From Cyclobacteriaceae bacterium (GTDB lineage: Bacteria > Bacteroidota > Bacteroidia > Cytophagales > Cyclobacteriaceae), in NCBI GenBank assembly GCA_016787645.1, contig JAEUUF010000022.1, positions 1-64,000 on the forward strand: 64,000 bases of DNA, given 5' to 3'. Below the pieces are notes generated by a model, which saw nothing but the letters and a program-made list of their open reading frames with translations, was not told the origin of the DNA and ran no database searches. The translations under genes and the position numbers were made by a program. This document shows, piece after piece, positions 57,652 to 64,000 of this stretch. The first letter of the stretch is position 1; each line of letters begins with the position of its first letter.

Positions 57652-60402
57652 GTGAATTTTTCGCTAAAAGCTAAATTTCTGACACCGCCCGTGCCTTGCA
57701 ACTTCCCACGATTTTTGCTGCTCATACTCTTGATAGTTGCGGGGTTCCCGTCCTGGTCACAGGACCGTCGGGTGCCGAGCCGACCTGGCGAACCCAGGGC
57801 CGCAGTCACCGATCAGCCCATGGTAGCCGACACCTCCCGGGCAGACACCCTGGCGCGGCAACGAAAGAGCGATATCGAAACGACGATTACCTATTCGGCC
57901 CGGGACTCGATCAACTCGCGCGTCGACCGTAAGATTATGCGCCTGTATGGCGATGCCAAGATTAAGTACGGGGAAATACAACTCATGGCCGAAGAGATTA
58001 TCATCGACTATGAAAAGTCAACGATTTCCGCGAGGGGCAAGCTGGATTCTGCCGGGCGAAGAGTAGGCTACCCGATCTTCATCAATGGCCCGGAGAAGTA
58101 CGAAACGCGCAGCATTGACTACAACTTCAAAACGCGCAAGGCACGGATTTCCGAGGTCGTCACCAAGCAGGATGAAGGCTTTCTGCACGGCCAGGCAGTA
58201 ATGAAGAATGACAAAAACGAATTACTGAGTGTGCGCAACGCTTACACAACATGCAATCTTGCTCATCCGCACTACGAGATCATTGCCACCAAGGCTAAGG
58301 CCATCCCGGGAGACAAAATGGTGGTGGGTCCTTTCTATATGGCAATGAATGATGTCCCCATTCCGCTGGGCTTTCCGTTTGGAATATTTCCTTCACCGCG
58401 CAAAAGCGCGTCGGGCGTGGTGGTCCCCAGTTATGGAGAAGAAAAGAATAGGGGATTTTTTCTGCGCAACGGCGGCTACTTCTTCGATATCAGCGAGTAC
58501 ATCAAGCTGCAGGTTACAGGCGACGTGTATTCAAAGGGTTCATCGGCGCTCTACATCAACTCCAATTATAACAAACGATATAAGTACTCCGGCAACTTCA
58601 ATTTTAGTTATTCCAACAACCGGTTGTCGGACAATATTGAAGACAACAGCACCGTTCAGGACTTTCGGCTCATGTGGAGTCACTCACCTCAAACCCGGGG
58701 AACCGGCCGGTTTTCGGCATCAGTCAACGCAGCCAGCGCGACATACAACACGAACAACCTGTTGATGTATAATACCAATACTTCGCAACCACGGCTGGAC
58801 AACACCACGAGAAAACTCAGTTCCAACGTTTCTTATTCCAAAACATTCGGCTCGATGTTCAGCCTGGGCGCCAACATGCGACTCAACCAGGATCTCAGTA
58901 CCCGGCAGGTGGATATGGCGCTCCCCGACCTGACCTTCAACATTAATAACGTCTATCCCTTCAAACGAACCAAAGGGATGTTCCTGCAAAACCTGTCCAC
59001 CCGGTTATCAACTTCGATGACCAACCAGATCACCAACAATATTGGTCGCAATTTTACGGATGCGGAAGGAAAACAACGCACGACAGACAGTATTGCGCCC
59101 ATCAATTCACAAACACTTCCACTCCTTTTTGAGCGGGCACGGAAAGGAATTCGTCATAACATCCCGGTCGGTACCAGTTTCAAGATCCTCAACTTCTTTA
59201 CCCTCAGCCCAAGTGTTTCCATGGATGAATTGTGGTACTTTGAAAAGCTCAATTGGGGCGTCACGACGGATCCGAAAACCGGGGTAGAAAAGGCAGTGGT
59301 GAACGACACGATCAAAGGTTTCAACCGGGTGTTCAACTATTCGGGGGCCATCGCCCTGACAACGCGCATTTATGGTACCTACTTTTTCAAAGGCAAGACC
59401 GGCATCCAGGCGATCCGTCACGTGATCAACCCTTCGGTGTCCATGTCCTTTCAGCCTAACTTCGGTGATCCGAGTTACGGGTATTACCAGGAGCTGAATG
59501 TGTCCGGAAGACCCCAATACAAATCTGTCCACGAAGGCTTTGTCTACGGCTCTTCGCGGTTCGGGGAAAGTGCCACGATGAGTTTTGGCGTCAACAATAC
59601 CGTCGAGATGAAAGTGAAGGGAAAGAAGGATACCGTAGCCCGGAAAATTCCGCTGTTCAATACACTATCGATCAACAGCGGCTACAACTTCCGGGCGGAC
59701 TCCTTCAAGCTTGCACCGTTTAGCATGGCGGCCAATACCAACATCCTCGACAACAAATTCAACATCAACATCTCGGCCACCCTCGATCCATACAAGTATG
59801 TGACGCTGGTTTCTCAGGAAACAGGCGTGGCCCGTGAAATCCGTACTCGCCATTTTGCCTGGAATCCCTATACCGCTCCAGCCGGTTACTGGGTGACCGA
59901 TGATGGCTTTGGAATTGGCCGCATTACCAACGCCAACCTGGCTTTCGGAACCAACCTGAGTCCCAAAGGGCAAAAGAAGGACACGGAAACCAAGGAGAAA
60001 ATCGGAAAAGCGGCAATCCCGGAAGCCGACAAACAGTACTTGATGAAGAATCCGGATATGTATATTGACTTTGACATTCCGTGGAACCTCAGGCTCAACC
60101 TCAATGTGGATTACAACCACGGTGTCAATTCGAGCCCGCGCATTACCCAGACTCTCCGCCTGGATGGCGATTTTTCACTCACGCGGCAGTGGAAGGTGGC
60201 GTTTAATTCAGGATATGATTTCCAGCAAAATGAAATCACCCAGACTTTCATCACCATTGCTCGCGACTTGCACTGCTGGCAGGTCAACCTGAGCTGGGTA
60301 CCCTTTGGAAAGTATCAGTCTTACTCCTTTTATATCGGGATCAAATCCTCCCTGTTGAAAGACCTGAAGATGAACCGGACCCGGTCGTTCTACGACAACT
60401 GA
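57652..60402 (+). CDS. lptD: Putative LPS-assembly protein LptD/OstA-like
   Basis: A 916-residue protein from GTG. The N-terminal hydrophobic segment (PRFLLLILLIVAGFPSWSQ) suggests export. MRLYGDAKIKYGEIQLMAEEIIIDYEKSTISARG is an OstA-type jelly-roll; many beta-strand repeats follow to the last residue, in keeping with a large outer-membrane barrel (SYNNRLSDN, GYNFRADSF, LDGDFSLTRQWKVAF). The Cys pairs known from Gram-negative LptD are not obvious, so this is the Bacteroidota-type LptD. It inserts LPS at the outer leaflet. It stands between the convergent lysS and the divergent amidase gene. Confidence 0.87.
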   Translation: MNFSLKAKFLTPPVPCNFPRFLLLILLIVAGFPSWSQDRRVPSRPGEPRAAVTDQPMVADTSRADTLARQRKSDIETTITYSARDSINSRVDRKIMRLYGDAKIKYGEIQLMAEEIIIDYEKSTISARGKLDSAGRRVGYPIFINGPEKYETRSIDYNFKTRKARISEVVTKQDEGFLHGQAVMKNDKNELLSVRNAYTTCNLAHPHYEIIATKAKAIPGDKMVVGPFYMAMNDVPIPLGFPFGIFPSPRKSASGVVVPSYGEEKNRGFFLRNGGYFFDISEYIKLQVTGDVYSKGSSALYINSNYNKRYKYSGNFNFSYSNNRLSDNIEDNSTVQDFRLMWSHSPQTRGTGRFSASVNAASATYNTNNLLMYNTNTSQPRLDNTTRKLSSNVSYSKTFGSMFSLGANMRLNQDLSTRQVDMALPDLTFNINNVYPFKRTKGMFLQNLSTRLSTSMTNQITNNIGRNFTDAEGKQRTTDSIAPINSQTLPLLFERARKGIRHNIPVGTSFKILNFFTLSPSVSMDELWYFEKLNWGVTTDPKTGVEKAVVNDTIKGFNRVFNYSGAIALTTRIYGTYFFKGKTGIQAIRHVINPSVSMSFQPNFGDPSYGYYQELNVSGRPQYKSVHEGFVYGSSRFGESATMSFGVNNTVEMKVKGKKDTVARKIPLFNTLSINSGYNFRADSFKLAPFSMAANTNILDNKFNINISATLDPYKYVTLVSQETGVAREIRTRHFAWNPYTAPAGYWVTDDGFGIGRITNANLAFGTNLSPKGQKKDTETKEKIGKAAIPEADKQYLMKNPDMYIDFDIPWNLRLNLNVDYNHGVNSSPRITQTLRLDGDFSLTRQWKVAFNSGYDFQQNEITQTFITIARDLHCWQVNLSWVPFGKYQSYSFYIGIKSSLLKDLKMNRTRSFYDN

Positions 60403-60404
60403 TG

Positions 60405-62135
60405 TTATTTCAACCAGCCTTCAATTTCAGGCAGCGTCACCGGGGCCACCTGGTCCAATTTCAGTTTCTTGCGCATCCCACCGATATCGTTGAGCAATTT
60501 TCCGGGCTTCAATTCTTTGAGTTGAGCCACACTGTTAATGCCCATTTTGTGGAAGATCGGGAGTAGATCAGCACGGACGCCGATTTGCAGAAATGCTTCA
60601 TCGTCGGATTCAGGGGCTTGTTTCTCCGGTTTCATTTGCGGGAAAAAGATGACTTCCTGGATGGAAGGGGAATTGGTCATGATCATGGAAAGGCGGTCGA
60701 TGCCAATACCGAGCCCTGCCGTGGGCGGCATGCCATACTCCAGCGCGCGCAGAAAATCCTCGTCCAGCGTCATGGCTTCCTCGTCACCCCGCTTGCCTAA
60801 CTCGAGCTGCTCTTCAAAACGACGACGCTGATCAATGGGATCATTGAGCTCCGAGAACGCGTTGCAAATTTCTTTTCCATTGCAGATGGCTTCAAAACGC
60901 TCCACTAAGCCCTCCTGGCTCCGGTGCTTCTTCGCCAGCGGCGACATCTCCACCGGGTAATCCGTAATGAACGTTGGCTGAATCAAATGCGGTTCGCACT
61001 TCTCACCAAAAATCTGGTCAATAAGCCTGCCCTTGCCCATGGTTTCATCCATCGGCACATGCAGCTTCCGGCAGGTATCCCGCAGGGCGGCTTCATCCAT
61101 CGAAGAAATATCAATTCCAGTAAAGTGCGCGATCGCTTCAAACATCGTAAACCGCTTCCATGGCCGCTTGAAGTCAATCACATTTTCGCCCACCGTAACC
61201 GCCGTCTTTCCGTGGAGGTCCAGTGCCGCCTTTTCAATCATCTCCTCCACAAGGTTCATCATCCACTGGTAGTCCTTGTAAGCGACGTACAGTTCAACCT
61301 GGGTAAATTCAGGATTATGAAAGCGGGACATTCCTTCGTTGCGGAAGTCTTTGGAAAACTCGTACACACCCTGGAACCCACCGACGATCAGTCGCTTCAG
61401 GTACAACTCGTTGGCGATACGCAGGTAGAGCGTCATGTCCAGCGTGTTGTGATGCGTCTTGAACGGCCGGGCAGCCGCGCCTCCATACAGTGGTTGCAAA
61501 ACCGGCGTTTCTACTTCCAGGTAATCTTTGCCGTTCAGGTACTCACGGAATGAATTCACCAGCTTTGTCCGCTTGATGAAGACCTCCCGTACCGTTGGAT
61601 TCACGATGAGATCGACATACCGCATCCGGTAGCGTTGCTCAGGGTCAGAAAACGCATCATGGCGATGCACAGCACCTGACTCGTCGGTTGTTTCTTTTAC
61701 AACAGGCAAAGGACGCAGCGCCTTGGAGAGGACCGTTAGCGAGGTGGCATGAATGGATATCTCGCCCGTTTGGGTACGAAAGACAAAGCCTTTTACGCCG
61801 AGGATATCGCCGATGTCCAGTAATTTTTTGAAGACAATGTTATAGAGATCCTTGTTTTCCCCCGGGGAGAGGTCATCGCGCCGAAAGTACACCTGGATAC
61901 GACCGGTTTCATCCTGGAGCTCTGCGAAAGAGGCATTGCCCATGATCCGGCGGCTCATCATCCGACCGGCAAAAGAGACGTTCTTAAAGGCATCCTCCTG
62001 GGTAGGAAATTTCTCATGAATTTCCCTGGCGGTGACGTTGACTTCAAACAAGTCGGCCGGGTAGGGATTGATGCCGTGCTTGATCAATTCCTCCAGGCTT
62101 TGACGACGTATGATCTCCTGTTCGCTAAGGTGCAT
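60405..62135 (-). CDS. lysS: Lysyl-tRNA synthetase, class II
   Basis: A 576-residue class II synthetase. The N-terminal anticodon-binding OB fold ([20 protein letters not shown]) is followed by [17 protein letters not shown], motif 2 [20 protein letters not shown] and motif 3 [16 protein letters not shown]. The C-terminal extension (about 510-576, [25 protein letters not shown]) is a helical addition common in Bacteroidota enzymes. The gene ends two bases before lptD, in convergent orientation. Confidence 0.97.
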   Translation of the reverse strand: MHLSEQEIIRRQSLEELIKHGINPYPADLFEVNVTAREIHEKFPTQEDAFKNVSFAGRMMSRRIMGNASFAELQDETGRIQVYFRRDDLSPGENKDLYNIVFKKLLDIGDILGVKGFVFRTQTGEISIHATSLTVLSKALRPLPVVKETTDESGAVHRHDAFSDPEQRYRMRYVDLIVNPTVREVFIKRTKLVNSFREYLNGKDYLEVETPVLQPLYGGAAARPFKTHHNTLDMTLYLRIANELYLKRLIVGGFQGVYEFSKDFRNEGMSRFHNPEFTQVELYVAYKDYQWMMNLVEEMIEKAALDLHGKTAVTVGENVIDFKRPWKRFTMFEAIAHFTGIDISSMDEAALRDTCRKLHVPMDETMGKGRLIDQIFGEKCEPHLIQPTFITDYPVEMSPLAKKHRSQEGLVERFEAICNGKEICNAFSELNDPIDQRRRFEEQLELGKRGDEEAMTLDEDFLRALEYGMPPTAGLGIGIDRLSMIMTNSPSIQEVIFFPQMKPEKQAPESDDEAFLQIGVRADLLPIFHKMGINSVAQLKELKPGKLLNDIGGMRKKLKLDQVAPVTLPEIEGWLK

Positions 62136-62198
62136 GCGGTATGAAGTTAACTCGATGGGAGTGCAAAAATAGGGAAAAACTGCAGGGCGAAAGAATGG

Positions 62199-63383
62199 CT
62201 AGGCAGCGCGTCTTCGGCGAGCCAGCTCCCGACGGATCATGACAAGTTCGCGGCTGCTTTGTCCTGCCACCGAAGTATTTTCCGTCGCCCTTCGCAACAA
62301 GTAGGGCATAACCGACTCCACCGGGCCGTAAGGCACATACTTGGCCACGTTGTAGCCGGCGCTCGCCAGGTTGAACGATATGGCGTCGCTCATCCCAAGC
62401 AGCTGCGCAAACCAGACTCGGTTATCGTTCGGTGCCATGCCGTGCTTTTGCATGAGCACCGTGAGGAACTGGTTGCTGTACTCGTTATGTGATCCGCACA
62501 TTACCGATACCCGCTGCTTGTTGTCAATGCAAAACTGAAGGGCTTTGTTAAAGGCGTTGTCGGTACCTTCTTTGTCGGGAAAAATAGGGCTTGGGTAACC
62601 GCGCTCAGCAGCCCTTTCCCTTTCCTTTTCCATGTAGGCTCCGCGCACCAACTTTACACCAAGGAAATAGTTGTGCATGGCCGCGCGATGAAAGGCCTCC
62701 TTCAGGTTGGATAAACTGTCGGTACGATACATCTGGTAGGTGATGAAGACCAGTGCTTTGTTTTGGTTGTACCTCGCCATCATCTCATAGGCAATCTGGT
62801 CGATGGGGTTTTGCAGCCAGGTCTCTTCCGCATCAATCATTACCGGGATACCGGTTTCGGACGACCGCTTACAGATCCGGTCTACCCGCTCACGGACCTT
62901 TTGGTAGGAGTCTTCCTCGGCGGCCGTCAGGAACTGCCCGGCCTGTATCTTCTCAAACAATTCACCGTTGCCCATGCCCGTCATTTTGAAAACACAGAAA
63001 GGCACGTGTGGTGAACTCTTGGCTTTGTCAAAGGTTTTCAGAATCTCTTCGGCGGTGCGATCGAAGCCTGCTTCCGATTTCTCACCTTCCACCGAATAGT
63101 CAAGAATGGTCTTCACATTGTATTCACCCAGGTGTTGGATGGTATGCTCTGCTTTGTCAATGGTTTCTCCTCCGCAAAAGTGTTCAAACACGGTAGCGCG
63201 TACCAGGCCCCGAATGGGCAACCCCCATGACATTCCCAGTTTGACGGCCCCCGTAGCCAGGGAAGAAACCCAGGGATGATTGACGATCGTGAAAATAAAA
63301 TTGGCCTTGCGCAATTCGCTGTTGGACTTGTACCGAAAAGCAATGGCAGTATCTTCAAAACTCACCGACGGCTGGATATCCAT
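62199..63383 (-). CDS. Proline dehydrogenase
   Basis: Start at 63383 (MDIQPSVSFEDTAIAFR), 394 residues. The FAD-binding TIM barrel is shown by FITYQMYRTDSLSNLKEAF, VKLVRGAYMEKERERAAERGYPSPIF, MCGSHNEYSN and YLLRRATENTSVAG. It oxidises proline to pyrroline-5-carboxylate and passes electrons to quinones. There is no aldehyde dehydrogenase fusion, so the partner enzyme is separate. Divergent from aroB, 126 bases apart. Confidence 0.93.
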   Translation of the reverse strand: MDIQPSVSFEDTAIAFRYKSNSELRKANFIFTIVNHPWVSSLATGAVKLGMSWGLPIRGLVRATVFEHFCGGETIDKAEHTIQHLGEYNVKTILDYSVEGEKSEAGFDRTAEEILKTFDKAKSSPHVPFCVFKMTGMGNGELFEKIQAGQFLTAAEEDSYQKVRERVDRICKRSSETGIPVMIDAEETWLQNPIDQIAYEMMARYNQNKALVFITYQMYRTDSLSNLKEAFHRAAMHNYFLGVKLVRGAYMEKERERAAERGYPSPIFPDKEGTDNAFNKALQFCIDNKQRVSVMCGSHNEYSNQFLTVLMQKHGMAPNDNRVWFAQLLGMSDAISFNLASAGYNVAKYVPYGPVESVMPYLLRRATENTSVAGQSSRELVMIRRELARRRRAA

Positions 63384-63509
63384 GGGGTAAAATTGACGGC
63401 CCAAATATAGGGTGGTGTAGCCGTAACGGGAAGGATTATTGCCCAATCCCAATGGACTTCCACCAACGGTCTTTCCGGGAATATTCACCTATTTTTGGAC
63501 ACCCGAACC

Positions 63510-64000
63510 ATGAAGGCGCCCCCGATCCAATCAGCCCCCCGCTTGCCGAAATCACTCTTCCGCGGATATTCAGGCGTTGCTGTTGTGGCTGATGAAAACA
63601 CGTTTCGCCATTGCTATGGAAAAATCAAGGAGCAATTGCCTCCTCACCAACTTATTGTAATCCCGGCCGGAGAACAATTCAAGAACCTGGACACCTGCCG
63701 CACCATCTGGCAGCAGATGACGGATGCCGGACTTGACCGCCATTCCGTGCTCGTCGGCATCGGCGGAGGTGTTATCGGCGATATGGCAGGTTTTTGCGCC
63801 TCCACCTTCAAGCGGGGAATGGCCTGTATCCTCGTACCCACTACCCTCCTGGCCATGGCCGATGCCAGCATCGGAGGGAAAACCGGTATTGACTTCGGAC
63901 GACTGAAGAATCACATCGGAACCTTTGCTCTCCCCGCCTCGACCTGGATTGCCACGGGGTTCCTGGATACCCTGCCACGGGCCGAGTTACGTTCGGGTTT
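63510..64000 (+). CDS. aroB: 3-dehydroquinate synthase, N-terminal part
   Basis: From the ATG at 63510 the frame stays open to the end of the window, 163 codons. VPTTLLAMADASIGGKTGIDF, GIGGGVIGDMAGFCASTFKRG and KNHIGTF are AroB motifs for NAD and substrate binding. It converts DAHP to dehydroquinate in the shikimate pathway. The C-terminal domain with zinc His lies beyond the window. Confidence 0.93.
   Translation, partial: MKAPPIQSAPRLPKSLFRGYSGVAVVADENTFRHCYGKIKEQLPPHQLIVIPAGEQFKNLDTCRTIWQQMTDAGLDRHSVLVGIGGGVIGDMAGFCASTFKRGMACILVPTTLLAMADASIGGKTGIDFGRLKNHIGTFALPASTWIATGFLDTLPRAELRSG

Overview
The window looks like a chromosomal segment of a Bacteroidota bacterium, most likely order Cytophagales (Chryseolinea/Ohtaekwangia-like). 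Reasons: the gene families (DUF4199, BatA-type membrane protein, Bacteroidota-type LptD, OmpA proteins with peptidoglycan-binding ends, ECF sigma/anti-sigma/DUF4252), a tmRNA tag ending GENTYAMAA, TAnnTTTG-type promoter boxes, frequent GTG/TTG starts and few Shine-Dalgarno sequences. This placement is inference.

Layout. 1-0.6 kb: end of a LanC-like protein and a small cytochrome-like lipoprotein. 0.65-0.87 kb: remnant of an IS3-family transposase. 0.96-10.2 kb: a visibly AT-rich defence island, all on the minus strand: vsr-dcm, then a tight operon of GHKL/MORC-type ATPase, Z1 superfamily-2 ATPase, PD-(D/E)XK nuclease (DUF4420-like) and AIPR protein. It ends at the 3' side of ssrA (tmRNA, 10279-10671), with a terminator between them. 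10.9-17.7 kb: a TIR/deoxyribosyltransferase-like protein fused to a tudor-like domain, a GT2 glycosyltransferase, two DUF4199 proteins, a zinc-ligand-less dihydroorotase, a BatA-like protein and a short SSB. 17.8-26.8 kb: Zn-ribbon protein, a 21-bp higher-order heptamer array, SDR, a secreted WD40-caspase, an M1 aminopeptidase and a rhodanese. 26.8-32.4 kb: a possible response-regulator box, thiolase, hydrolases and a CDF metal exporter. 32.4-36.4 kb: ABC exporter and the ECF sigma operon. 36.5-47.6 kb: dioxygenase, amidohydrolase, OmpA protein, S9 peptidase, a putative pentameric ligand-gated ion channel, dtd and an IscA-like protein. 47.6-50.1 kb: repeat-rich spacers around an AT-rich block of secreted unknowns, one frameshifted. 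50.1-64 kb: housekeeping genes (folB, divIVA-like, WD40, PPTase, acyl-CoA carboxylase, Mce, amidase, lptD, lysS, proline dehydrogenase, start of aroB).

The most notable items are the GHKL-Z1-nuclease-AIPR/Dcm-Vsr island beside ssrA, the channel homologue, the WD40-caspase with an EF-hand-like loop, the degenerate dihydroorotase, and repeat families not explained by genes. I found no CRISPR array, no intact transposase or integrase, no rRNA and no tRNA apart from the tRNA-like part of tmRNA. No searches were run; family names rest on motif recognition.
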